Positions 54,186 to 62,461 of a DNA stretch of 64,000 nucleotides are shown one piece after another. The notes beneath the pieces were generated by a model. It was given only the letters and a program-made list of their open reading frames with translations. It ran no database searches and was not told the origin of the DNA. Numbering within the stretch: position 1 is the first letter of the stretch; the number at the start of each line of letters is the position of its first letter. Source of the stretch: UMGS1519 sp963621885 (GTDB taxonomy: Bacteria > Actinomycetota > Coriobacteriia > Coriobacteriales > Eggerthellaceae); assembly GCA_963621885.1 (NCBI GenBank), contig CAVFFT010000027.1, positions 1-64,000 on the forward strand. The letters are read 5' to 3'. The position numbers and the translations under genes are program-made.

Positions 54186-56987
54186 ATGACGAGAACACGA
54201 AAAAGCGTGCGTGCATTCGCGCTTGCGTTCGTCATGTGCGTCCTGCTCGCGGGAAGCAGTCTGGCGTATGCAGATGAAACCGATTCGTCTGCAAATAATA
54301 CGCAGAGCGCTGCCGCAACGCAAAGCGAAGGCGTGAATGCTGCCGCCACAAGCGGTGAAAGCAACGATTCGCAGGCGAGCGGTGCAGTGACGAGCGGCGC
54401 GGTGGCGGGCGATACGTCGGCAACCACGCCGGCGGCAACCGGAACGAGCGATGGAAACGATGCCTCTGGCGCGTCTTCTGATAGCACCGGCGCCACTGGC
54501 ACCGATACCGGTGCGGGTACTGATGCCGGCACTGGCACCGATGGCGCGGCAACTGATGCGTCCGGCGACACGGGCACCACGACTGGTACCGATACGACGC
54601 AGGACAGCACGCAGACCACGGATCCGGCGGCGACCGGCGACAGCACGAACACCACGACGGGCGAGACGACTACTCCCGCCGCTAAGACCGATGCTGCTAC
54701 TGGCACGACCACCACGACGACTACAACTACCACCACCAAGACCACCGTGACTAAGCCCCAGGGCGTTATCGCGGACGGTACCTACGTCATCAATCTCTAT
54801 AAAGATTTGAACCTCGTTCTTCAGGTGGAGAAATCCAGCAAGAAGAAGAGCGCCTATGTCCAGATGAAGAAGGACAGCAACGCCAAGAGTCAGCAGTGGG
54901 TTTTCACCTGGGTGGATAAGTACAAGGCTTACACCATCAAGAACGCGAATTCCGGCTACTATCTGACGGCGAAGACCACCAAGGCCGGCAAGAAGAAGAT
55001 CATTCAGAGCAAGTACAGCAATTCGACGAAGCAGCTGTGGGTTCTGAAGAAGTCGGGCAACGGCTTCACGATCGTTTCCCGCGCCAAGAGCTCGGTCGGT
55101 CTCGGCACCTGGAGCAGCAAGGCGAAAGACGGCTACTACATCACCACGCAGACCAAGTCGAAGAACAAGTTCAAGTTCTACATTCTTCCCGTTGATGAGA
55201 GCTTGAAAAAGCCTTCGAGCACGATTGCAGGCGAGCTTGACGGCAAGTTCGTGAAGCTGAACCTGAAGTCCGACACCTCGAAGTCCGTCACCATCGAAGG
55301 CGAAGCGGTTGATGCGGGCGCAACGGCGCTGCTTCAGTCCAAGAAGAACTCCCAGAGCCAGAAGTGGTATCTCGATTGCGTTGATGCCAGCAAGGGCCTC
55401 TATCGCATCATCAACGTTGGCAGCGGCAAGGCACTGCAGGCTTCCTCCAGCAAGCGCCACGTGAACACCGATGTCAACCAGGGCAACCCCTCCTCCAGCC
55501 AGCTTCAGCAGTGGTGGATCACCAAGAATTCGGATGGCAGCTACCAGTTCACCAACCGTTTCAACGGCCTCTCCCTGAACACGATGACCGCCACTTCGGG
55601 TTCGAATGTCTCTCTGTATTACAAGCCGTCGACCAAGACGCGCTATTTCCAGTTGCAGGATGTGACGGCAGTCACCGCCGGCACGAAAGAGATTCTGCTT
55701 GCCGGAACCACGACGCAGGCGTTGACGGTGTCTGGATCGTCAGCGACCAAGAACCTTCAGCTCATCTCCAAGAAGTACAACTCCGAGCTGGGCCAGAAAT
55801 TCTCGCTGAGCGTTGCCGCTAATGGCGCCTATCAGATTATGGCTCTGTGCTCGAACCTCATGCTTGCCGATAGCGGATCGAAGCTCATTCAGGAAGTGAA
55901 GGCGGATAGCGACAACCAGCTCTGGAAGCTCGTGTGGCAGAGGACGACCTTCTCCCTGCGCAATATGGCTACTGGCGCGTATCTGAGCGTGGCGAATGCC
56001 GCAAAGGACAACACGAAGGTCACGACGTCGAGCACTTACAGCGCGGCAAGCCGTGTGCTCTTCGTCGATAAGCACATCATCGATAACGGCAGCTACTACA
56101 TCACCTATGGCAAGGGCAGCTCGACCGTTCTCGGCATTGCCGCGAAGAACGCGTCGAAATCGAAGGCGACCCTGAATTCCTACAAGAAGGCCGATTCCCA
56201 GAATCTTAAGTTCACCTTTGCGTACCTTTCCACTGACAGCAAGGGCCGCGAGGTCTACCGCATTCTGAATGCGGAGTCGGATATGGCGCTGACCAATACG
56301 GGAAGCTCGCTCTATCAGCTGAAGTGGGCGAACAACAATTCCCAGAAGTGGACGCTCTCCCTCGCTGCTGACGGCGGCATGGCATTCGTGAACGTTTCGA
56401 CCGGCAAGGCCATCTCGAACGCGAATTCGACGAAGTCGACGGTTGCCTACAACATGGATTCGACGGATTCGACCGCCGTGGCAAGCGCGGCAAATCGTTG
56501 GGGCCTCACTCCGACGGTAGCATTCAATTCCTATCAGAAGAAGGCCTACAACAAGGTTCTGAAGAACTACAGCAAGACCAACTATGCGATCATGATCGAC
56601 CTGAAGAACCATCGCCTGATGGTGTTCAGCCGCCAGAACAAGTCGGCGGCATGGACGCTGAAGTACGACTGGGCCTGCTCTTGCGGCAAGAAGAGCACGC
56701 CGACTCCGGTGATGAACGTGCTTTCCACGGGCTACAAGCGCAAGTCGAGCCCGTCCGTTACGACCAGTGGCCTCGAGCACAATTCGTCCTTCTACTACAT
56801 GACCTACATTAGTAAGGGCAAGTACATTCACACCCCGACCTATCAGAAGGGTTCGCATACCAAGTACAAGGACAAGCGTCTGGGCAAGTCCATTTCGCTT
56901 GGCTGCGTGCGTGTGGCCGACAACAACGCCATTTGGGTGTATAAGAACATCAAGAAGGGCACGCGAATCATGACCTACAACAATTAG
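54186..56987 (+). CDS. Large secreted protein: ricin-type repeats plus L,D-transpeptidase domain
   Basis: A 933-residue exported protein. A signal peptide (about 1-31, ending AYA-DE) is followed by a Thr/Ala/Gly/Asp/Ser-rich stalk (about 35-190). A long region with repeated Q-x-W motifs comes next (SQQWVF, KQLWVL, SQKWYL, LQQWWI, NQLWKL, SQKWTL), as in ricin-type beta-trefoils. The last 140 residues are a YkuD domain with LKNHRLMVFSRQ and the active block KSISLGCVRV; Leu replaces the usual His of SHGC. It probably binds wall glycan and cross-links or anchors at peptidoglycan. ATG 54186 has AAGGGAGAG upstream; an in-frame ATG 87 nt earlier is less likely. Confidence 0.85.
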   Translation: MTRTRKSVRAFALAFVMCVLLAGSSLAYADETDSSANNTQSAAATQSEGVNAAATSGESNDSQASGAVTSGAVAGDTSATTPAATGTSDGNDASGASSDSTGATGTDTGAGTDAGTGTDGAATDASGDTGTTTGTDTTQDSTQTTDPAATGDSTNTTTGETTTPAAKTDAATGTTTTTTTTTTTKTTVTKPQGVIADGTYVINLYKDLNLVLQVEKSSKKKSAYVQMKKDSNAKSQQWVFTWVDKYKAYTIKNANSGYYLTAKTTKAGKKKIIQSKYSNSTKQLWVLKKSGNGFTIVSRAKSSVGLGTWSSKAKDGYYITTQTKSKNKFKFYILPVDESLKKPSSTIAGELDGKFVKLNLKSDTSKSVTIEGEAVDAGATALLQSKKNSQSQKWYLDCVDASKGLYRIINVGSGKALQASSSKRHVNTDVNQGNPSSSQLQQWWITKNSDGSYQFTNRFNGLSLNTMTATSGSNVSLYYKPSTKTRYFQLQDVTAVTAGTKEILLAGTTTQALTVSGSSATKNLQLISKKYNSELGQKFSLSVAANGAYQIMALCSNLMLADSGSKLIQEVKADSDNQLWKLVWQRTTFSLRNMATGAYLSVANAAKDNTKVTTSSTYSAASRVLFVDKHIIDNGSYYITYGKGSSTVLGIAAKNASKSKATLNSYKKADSQNLKFTFAYLSTDSKGREVYRILNAESDMALTNTGSSLYQLKWANNNSQKWTLSLAADGGMAFVNVSTGKAISNANSTKSTVAYNMDSTDSTAVASAANRWGLTPTVAFNSYQKKAYNKVLKNYSKTNYAIMIDLKNHRLMVFSRQNKSAAWTLKYDWACSCGKKSTPTPVMNVLSTGYKRKSSPSVTTSGLEHNSSFYYMTYISKGKYIHTPTYQKGSHTKYKDKRLGKSISLGCVRVADNNAIWVYKNIKKGTRIMTYNN

Positions 56988-57002
56988 GTCGAAGCCTAAC
57001 CG

Positions 57003-57040
57003 AAGTGGCTGCAGCTGATAGTTGCAGCCACTTTTTGTTT
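57003..57040 (+). terminator. Strong intrinsic terminator
   Basis: AAGTGGCTGCA (57003-57013) pairs with TGCAGCCACTT (57023-57033), followed by TTTTGTTTTG. It lies 15 nt after the YkuD protein gene. Confidence 0.9.
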
Positions 57041-57141
57041 TGTCCACCACGCGTGGGCGTTTTTGTGTCAAAGTGTTTCGTTAACGACGCCATGCGGGCC
57101 TGTACGCGTAGAGCCCGCCGAAGAGCTTGGGGATTATCGGC

Positions 57142-57933
57142 ATGAAGCGAATGACCAAAGAAGAGTTCCGCGAAGTTGAGCTTACGATTGCGGACGAGAT
57201 ACATCGCATCTGCGAAGAGCATGGTTTGCGCTATTCGCTAGCGTACGGAACGCTCTTGGGCGCCGTGCGCCATGGGGGATTCATTCCCTGGGATGACGAC
57301 ATGGACATGTATATGCCGCGTGCGGATTACGATCGCCTGATCGACCACTTCGATGAGTGGCGCAGCGACGAGCGCTTCGAAATGATGGCACCGCGCAAGA
57401 TGAATTCCCCGTACACGATGGCGAAGGTCATCGACTCGAGCACCTACGTCAAATCCATTTGGGACAAGGAGCGCTATTCGCTCGGCGTCTGGGTCGACCT
57501 GATTCCCGTCGAGTATTACGACGAGAAGAACACCCGCACTATCGACGAGATCACCTTCTACAAGAAGCTGCGTGCTCTGGGCGTGAGCGACCCCAAGGCG
57601 GGCACGAACAAGAAGCGCATCCTGCTCAAGAGCATCGTGTGCCCGATTGCGTCGCTGTTTATCGAACCGATGGCGATGGCGCGCACGGTTGACGGCCTCG
57701 CCTCGCAGCAGTGCAAGGAGCCGGGCGATATCGTGGCTTCGCTTGTGAACATCCATCACAAGAAGGTTATTTCGTTCCCAAAGCAGTGGTATGACGACAT
57801 GGTGCTAATGGATTTCGAGGACCGCAAGTACCTGGGGCCCGCCGATTACGACGCGGTGCTCACCAACGAGTTTGGTGACTGGCGCACGCCGGTGAAGGAT
57901 GTGCCGCATCTCGAAGAGGCTTACTGGAAATAG
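57142..57933 (+). CDS. LicD-family phosphotransferase
   Basis: A 263-residue LicD/nucleotidyltransferase-fold protein with LAYGTLLGAVRHGGFIPWDDDMDMYMPRADYDRL, holding the conserved GT...GAxRHxxFIPWDDD(I/M)D core, then WVDLIPVEYY. LicD enzymes transfer phosphocholine or similar phospho-groups to teichoic acid sugars. The ATG at 57142 has TTGGGGA 8 nt upstream. It is a single gene between two terminators. No choline uptake or activation genes (licA, licC) were seen nearby, so the group moved is unknown. Confidence 0.88.
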   Translation: MKRMTKEEFREVELTIADEIHRICEEHGLRYSLAYGTLLGAVRHGGFIPWDDDMDMYMPRADYDRLIDHFDEWRSDERFEMMAPRKMNSPYTMAKVIDSSTYVKSIWDKERYSLGVWVDLIPVEYYDEKNTRTIDEITFYKKLRALGVSDPKAGTNKKRILLKSIVCPIASLFIEPMAMARTVDGLASQQCKEPGDIVASLVNIHHKKVISFPKQWYDDMVLMDFEDRKYLGPADYDAVLTNEFGDWRTPVKDVPHLEEAYWK

Positions 57934-57940
57934 GAAAGAG

Positions 57941-57972
57941 AACGCCCGCTGTTTGACGGCGGGCGTTTCGTT
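57941..57972. terminator. Intrinsic terminator after licD
   Basis: AACGCCCGC and GCGGGCGTT-type arms (57941-57949 and 57959-57967) enclose a short loop, followed by TCGTTTG. It begins 7 nt after the LicD stop. The 135 bp beyond it hold no supported gene. Confidence 0.8.
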
Positions 57973-58108
57973 TGTGTTTGTGCGACGCTCTCGGCATGGC
58001 TGTGGGCGTTTTGCATTTGGTGCTGGCTCGCCCGCACGATGCGTTGCTTGGAGTCTGCCGGGCTGCTCGATCCTGGGCGATTGGTGGCTCGCTGTTCCCG
58101 CCGGGCTC

Positions 58109-58780
58109 CTATGACACGAGGTGCGCAGGGAGCTCCACACCGTTCAGAAGCCAGTTTATGAGGTGATTGGTGGCCGTTTGCCCCTCGATACTGGGAAGCG
58201 GCCTCTCAGGGTGCCACTGAAGGCCGAGAATACGCTTTTCAACATCACGGAAGGCTTCGACGTTCTCCGTCCCTTCCTCAACGGCCAGCAATTCGACGCC
58301 AGGAGCAAGCAGGCGGGCGGGAATCGCGCTGTTGTGATAGGTGTTCACAAGCGCGCGTTCGCCGGTGGAAAAGCGCACGTAATGGTCGTGGCGCGGCGCG
58401 GAATGCGATCCGCCGCGAAGGACCTTGCCGCCAAGGATGCCGTTAAGCATGAACATGCCGCGGCACAACCCCAGCACGGGAATGCCCTTGGAAACTGCGT
58501 CCGCAACGAGAATACGCTCTACCTCGTCACGTAGTGGCTGGAAACTCGCATCGGAGATATCGCCTTCAAAGTATTCAGAGGAGGCAAAACCGCCACCGGT
58601 AATGAAGAGCAGGCGATAATCGACGCTCTGGGCTATCTCGCGCGCCGTATCAGGGCAGTTGGGAACCGCCAGCGTCGCGAATCCCAAAGAGTTCGCGTAT
58701 TCGGGGTTGTGGCGGACGAGCAGGTCCGATTCCTCGCCGTATTTGTCGAGAACCTCGCGTTCGGTCATGAGTGCAAGCAT
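58109..58780 (-). CDS. Class I glutamine amidotransferase-like hydrolase (peptidase C26)
   Basis: A 223-residue protein with the C26 layout: LLFITGGGF, nucleophile Cys in VLGLCRGMFMLNG, VNTYHNSAI and the His-Glu pair in LQWHPERPL. Members such as PuuD cleave gamma-glutamyl amides. ATG 58780 has GAAAGG 9 nt upstream; the frame opens with a TTG at 58798. It is the last gene of the minus-strand operon with the AMP ligase, carrier protein, GNAT and LicD. It may free or edit a gamma-glutamyl-protected intermediate, but the substrate is unknown. Confidence 0.85.
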   Translation of the reverse strand: MLALMTEREVLDKYGEESDLLVRHNPEYANSLGFATLAVPNCPDTAREIAQSVDYRLLFITGGGFASSEYFEGDISDASFQPLRDEVERILVADAVSKGIPVLGLCRGMFMLNGILGGKVLRGGSHSAPRHDHYVRFSTGERALVNTYHNSAIPARLLAPGVELLAVEEGTENVEAFRDVEKRILGLQWHPERPLPSIEGQTATNHLINWLLNGVELPAHLVS

Positions 58781-58851
58781 AAGTTCAGCCTTTCGCAATG
58801 CATGATGCCGGTGTTCTACAGGCGGTTGTAGGTCGCTACCTCCACGCCCCT

Positions 58852-60228
58852 CTAGAGCTTGATCAGCGTCTGATAATCGACCTTGCCTGCGTTCGTATGG
58901 GGAATCTCATCGAGATGGGTGATGCGCAGTCCCGAGGGATGCAGGCCGGTATTCGCCACGATGAAGTCGAGCACGGCATTGGTGTCGGACTCGGTGGTGA
59001 ATACAAGAAGATGGTTGTCTTCGCCGGTCGCAGCGGCAATCCATCCCTGCGCTTCGAGCATCTTTTCAAGTTCGTCGAGGCTTACGCGGCTGCCGAACAT
59101 CTTCAGGAAGCGCTTCAGGCGCCCGGTGATGTAGTAGAAGCCGTCAGCGTCGCGGCGGGCGAGATCGCCGGTCGAAAGAACGCCCTGGCGCTCATCCGGC
59201 TTGGCGAGGTCGTCGCGGCAGGTGGCATAGCCAAGCGATACGTTTGCGCCGCGGTAGATAAGCTCGCCGTCGACATCCGCGTCGACAATGGTCTCGCCGG
59301 TCTCCAGGTCGCGCAGCTCGAGGCTTCCGCCGGGAATCGCGATGCCGATGCTGCCCAGCTTGTCGGAAACATGCTCGGGCGGCAGCCAGCTGACGCGTGC
59401 GGTCGCTTCCGTCTGCCCGTACATGACGAAGAACTCGATCTCCTTGTCGGCGCAGATCTGCGCGAACTTCTCCTGCAGCGGCACGCCGAGGCGCCCACCC
59501 GCTTGCGAGATGAAGCGCAGCGAGGGAGTATTCCGCCGTGCGAAACGCAGACGGTCGAGCATCTGGTAGGTATAGGGAACGCCGCCGAAGTTCGTCGGCT
59601 GGACCTTATCGAAGAAGCTCCAGAACCCGCCGCTGACGATGCTCTCGTCGCACAGCGCGATGGAGGCGCCGCGCAGCAGATGGCTGTTCACAATCGAGAT
59701 GCCATAGGTGTACGAGAAGGGGAGGGTGGTAATCGCTCGATCCTCGGCGGTGAGCTGCTGATATTCCGCAATGGATTCGGCATTCGCCTGCAGGTTCTCG
59801 TAGGAAAGGCGCACGAACTTGGGGGATCCGGTCGAGCCGGACGTGGTGAGCATGAGCGCGAGGTCGGGATTCACCTCGTAAGCGGGGTTGTCCAGACGCA
59901 CGAGCTGGTAGTCGCGATAGCTGTACTGGGATGTGCCAGGAACGGGATTCTCTTCGAGATACGAGGTGGGAATCCACAGGTACTGGGGCGTGTAGGTGTC
60001 GATGAGCTGCGAGAGCTGCGCCCAGGGCAGGTCGGGGCGAATCATCGTCGCGACAGCATGCTTGCGCAGGAATCCCACGTAGCCGCACACCGCCTCAATG
60101 GAATTCGAGGCGAAAAGGAAGACGACGGAGCGTTCGTCAACGGTCGCGGCAATGCCGTCGGCCGCTTCGAGCATGTCGCCGTAAGACAGCTCCTCGTTTT
60201 CGGTTACCAGTGCCACCGCGTTGTTCAT
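58852..60228 (-). CDS. AMP-forming acyl/aminoacyl ligase (DltA/ANL family)
   Basis: A 458-residue adenylating enzyme: LMLTTSGSTGSPKFVRLSYENL (about 126-147), YGQTEATARVSWLP, LSTGDLARRDADGFYYITGRLKRFLKMFG and the C-terminal catalytic Lys in NAGKVDYQTL. It activates a carboxylic or amino acid as acyl-AMP and loads it on a carrier protein, here surely the ACP encoded upstream. ATG 60228 has GGAG 5 nt upstream; the frame opens at 60315. It resembles DltA in role, but no DltB or DltD gene is near, and the size suggests a minimal enzyme. Confidence 0.88.
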   Translation of the reverse strand: MNNAVALVTENEELSYGDMLEAADGIAATVDERSVVFLFASNSIEAVCGYVGFLRKHAVATMIRPDLPWAQLSQLIDTYTPQYLWIPTSYLEENPVPGTSQYSYRDYQLVRLDNPAYEVNPDLALMLTTSGSTGSPKFVRLSYENLQANAESIAEYQQLTAEDRAITTLPFSYTYGISIVNSHLLRGASIALCDESIVSGGFWSFFDKVQPTNFGGVPYTYQMLDRLRFARRNTPSLRFISQAGGRLGVPLQEKFAQICADKEIEFFVMYGQTEATARVSWLPPEHVSDKLGSIGIAIPGGSLELRDLETGETIVDADVDGELIYRGANVSLGYATCRDDLAKPDERQGVLSTGDLARRDADGFYYITGRLKRFLKMFGSRVSLDELEKMLEAQGWIAAATGEDNHLLVFTTESDTNAVLDFIVANTGLHPSGLRITHLDEIPHTNAGKVDYQTLIKL

Positions 60229-60361
60229 TGCCGCTCCAATCCTTTGAGAGTCCGTTATGTGCGCAGCGGTCGAAAGGCCATGGTTGCCCGCTGGCGTTTC
60301 ATCCCTTGTAAGCACTATACCCTTCGGCGGGCGCGATGCCGCAACGCGGGGTGAGTTGACG

Positions 60362-60604
60362 CTAAAACGCTATCTCGTAGGATGCGCTCAAAAGCTCGAT
60401 GCCCTTTTGGTAGGAATCGAAGGCGAGGATGTCGGCCGGGTTGAACTCGATATTGAAGGCGTCTTCGATAGAGGAGACAAGAATCATCTGGCCAATGGAA
60501 TCCCATGAGGGAATCGTTCCGTATGCAAGCTTCTCGTTGACATCGGCGATATCGATGTTGAGAGCGGAGGCGAAGGCCTCCTGGTATTTGCGCATGTTAT
60601 CCAA
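60362..60604 (-). CDS. Acyl/peptidyl carrier protein
   Basis: An 80-residue acidic helical protein with IPSWDSIGQMILVSSIEDAF. Ser36 in DSIG is the site for 4'-phosphopantetheine. DltC and other carrier proteins share this size. It starts 12 nt after the GNAT gene on the minus strand, with a TTG at 60604 after a GGA; ATG at 60595 is an alternative. It is probably loaded by the AMP ligase encoded downstream. Confidence 0.9.
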   Translation of the reverse strand: MDNMRKYQEAFASALNIDIADVNEKLAYGTIPSWDSIGQMILVSSIEDAFNIEFNPADILAFDSYQKGIELLSASYEIAF

Positions 60605-60616
60605 GGGGATTCATTC

Positions 60617-61411
60617 CTATCGTTTAACTTGAAGCAGTTTTCCGTATTCCGTGATGACGGGATTGCCCTGCGCCTCGAGCATCTTGCGGCGGCGCGGCTC
60701 CACGACGAAGGTGAAGAGCCGGCGGTCCTTCTTCATGACCTTGTAGACGTAGGATTCGACCACGGTTCCGTAGAACAGATGGCGGTAATCCGGATGCGTG
60801 ATGAGGTTCGCGGTGATGATGAAAAGGTCCGACTCCGCCGCGACCGTCTCGCTGGCAACGATGACGTCGCCTTCGCGCAGGATGTAGGTACGACCCGAGC
60901 CGGTCTTCTGAAGGTTCTCGAGCGACTTCAGCAGCGAGTCATAGGAGTACGACTTCTGGTTGCGCTCGTCCATCAGCAGAAGGTTGACAACCTCCGGCAG
61001 GTCTTCCGGCTTGGCCTCTTCAACACGGTCGAAGAGCTCGCCGAAATCGCGGGCATGCACCTTTTCGAGAACGGCGCCGTATTCAGCGGCGAAATTGCCT
61101 TCGAAGGCCTGCTCGATCGTCTCGATGCAAGGGCGCGTGCCACGCACTTTCGTGACGCCGGTCTCCTGTACAAGACGGAGCAGCTCCGATTCGTCGAAGT
61201 CGTTGTCCTTGCTGTACACCTGCAGGCAATCGAAATAGCGCAGCGCGACAAGTGCGAAATTCTCGCCGTTCTTCTCGTACCAGACCGAGACCGTGTCCGA
61301 GCCGATGCCGTACTGGTAAATATCCAGATAGAGGTAGAGGCAGTTCTCCACATCCTGTGCCAGATAGTTCAGTATCTCGTCTTGCTCATCCCGCGTCGCG
61401 CGTACAATCAT
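60617..61411 (-). CDS. GNAT-fold transferase with altered donor loop
   Basis: A 264-residue protein with two halves. The second (about 135-262) follows the GNAT plan, including ETVAAESDLFIITANLITHPDYR, then FTFVVEPRRRKMLEAQGNPVITEYGKLLQ. The loop that normally binds the CoA pyrophosphate (Q/R-x-x-G-x-G/A) reads YRHLFYG and has lost its glycine pattern. The donor may therefore be the acylated carrier protein rather than acetyl-CoA. The first half is a degenerate GNAT-like domain. It is tightly coupled to the carrier protein gene (12 nt). Confidence 0.75.
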   Translation of the reverse strand: MIVRATRDEQDEILNYLAQDVENCLYLYLDIYQYGIGSDTVSVWYEKNGENFALVALRYFDCLQVYSKDNDFDESELLRLVQETGVTKVRGTRPCIETIEQAFEGNFAAEYGAVLEKVHARDFGELFDRVEEAKPEDLPEVVNLLLMDERNQKSYSYDSLLKSLENLQKTGSGRTYILREGDVIVASETVAAESDLFIITANLITHPDYRHLFYGTVVESYVYKVMKKDRRLFTFVVEPRRRKMLEAQGNPVITEYGKLLQVKR

Positions 61412-61507
61412 CTCAAAAACAGCCTAACCGTGAAGTGTGCAAGACCTTCGTCCCGCCTGACAATACAAAGCCTGATTCTATGTTTCATCAGGTACGTTGT
61501 CAATTTC

Positions 61508-62371
61508 TCACGCGAATACGTTCACACCGTCACCGAAATCGAGGACGAGCGGCGCATGGTTGACGCGTTTCTCCATCGGGGGCAGCTGATTCCAGTCTTC
61601 GCCATACACGAGACGGCAATACTCCTCGCAGGGGGTGGGCACCGGATAGCGCCTTCCCGCGAACTCGATAGTGTCGAAATGCTCGAAGAGCGATTCGGGG
61701 AGCACGCGGAAACCGGAGCTGGGGAAACAGGTCGTGCCGACCGATTTCGCGCCAGGGGCGATCTGCAGCTCCGCGAACTTGCGGCGGATCGCGTCGTCGC
61801 TTGTCACGACGGGGAGCACCTTGTGCGCGATGGGGAAGAGCTTCGGGAAGACCTTCGCGGAAATGCCCTTCAGGCGCGCGTGCACATTCTGGGAATAGTA
61901 GAGGTACATCATGCTGCGCAGGAGGTTGCTTTGCTGCTCCTGCTTGCGGCGTAGGACGGGGTCGGCGGCCACATAGTCGCGCGGCCAGATGTCCACGAAG
62001 ATGCCCATGTCGAGGCCCGCCTCCATGGTCTCATCGGTCCAGAAGCGCGTGCCCTTGATGCAAACCTTGGCGAAAAGAGGCGCGTAGCCAGGCGTGACGC
62101 CGGGAATGAGAATCTCGAAGCGTTCGGGAAGCGCCTGTGGGGCGATCTCGAGGAAGCGGTCGTAGTCCTCGCGCATCATGCCGACGTCGATATCGTCGTC
62201 CCAGGGAATGAATCCGCCGTGACGCAGAGCGCCGAGCGCCGTGCCTGCCGCCAGGTACCACGAGATGTCATTCTTATCGCAGACCTCGGCGATGGCATCG
62301 AGAATCTCGAGCATCGACTCGTGCAGGCGGTCCAGTATTTCGTCGGGGTAGGTTTGATGAAGCGTCGCCAT
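61508..62371 (-). CDS. LicD-family phosphotransferase
   Basis: A 287-residue LicD protein with YLAAGTALGALRHGGFIPWDDDIDVGMMREDYDRF, the same core as the LicD at 57142, and a C-terminal YPVPTPCEEYCRLVYGEDW block typical of the family. GGGAG precedes the ATG. It heads the minus-strand operon with GNAT, carrier protein, AMP ligase and C26 hydrolase. It probably adds a phospho-linked group to the surface polymer that the other enzymes then modify, or the reverse. Confidence 0.9.
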   Translation of the reverse strand: MATLHQTYPDEILDRLHESMLEILDAIAEVCDKNDISWYLAAGTALGALRHGGFIPWDDDIDVGMMREDYDRFLEIAPQALPERFEILIPGVTPGYAPLFAKVCIKGTRFWTDETMEAGLDMGIFVDIWPRDYVAADPVLRRKQEQQSNLLRSMMYLYYSQNVHARLKGISAKVFPKLFPIAHKVLPVVTSDDAIRRKFAELQIAPGAKSVGTTCFPSSGFRVLPESLFEHFDTIEFAGRRYPVPTPCEEYCRLVYGEDWNQLPPMEKRVNHAPLVLDFGDGVNVFA

Positions 62372-62461
62372 GTCTCCCAGTCCTTTCGCGTAGAGAACGG
62401 TTCGATATATTACTATATTTCCCAGTTGCGACATTCCGGAGGGCAGCGAAGGAGACGTGCC
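62372..62461. promoter_or_regulatory. Divergent promoter region, licD operon and GT4 gene
   Basis: The 90-bp gap contains the only AT-rich stretch nearby (ATATATTACTATATTT, 62405-62420), which offers -10 boxes in both directions. AAGGAG for the GT4 gene lies at its end. Exact boxes cannot be fixed by eye. Confidence 0.5.

Noticed and set aside
58852..60604. A dlt operon for D-alanylation
   Set aside because: Ligase and carrier fit DltA and DltC, but no DltB or DltD gene is near, and a GNAT-like gene takes that place.
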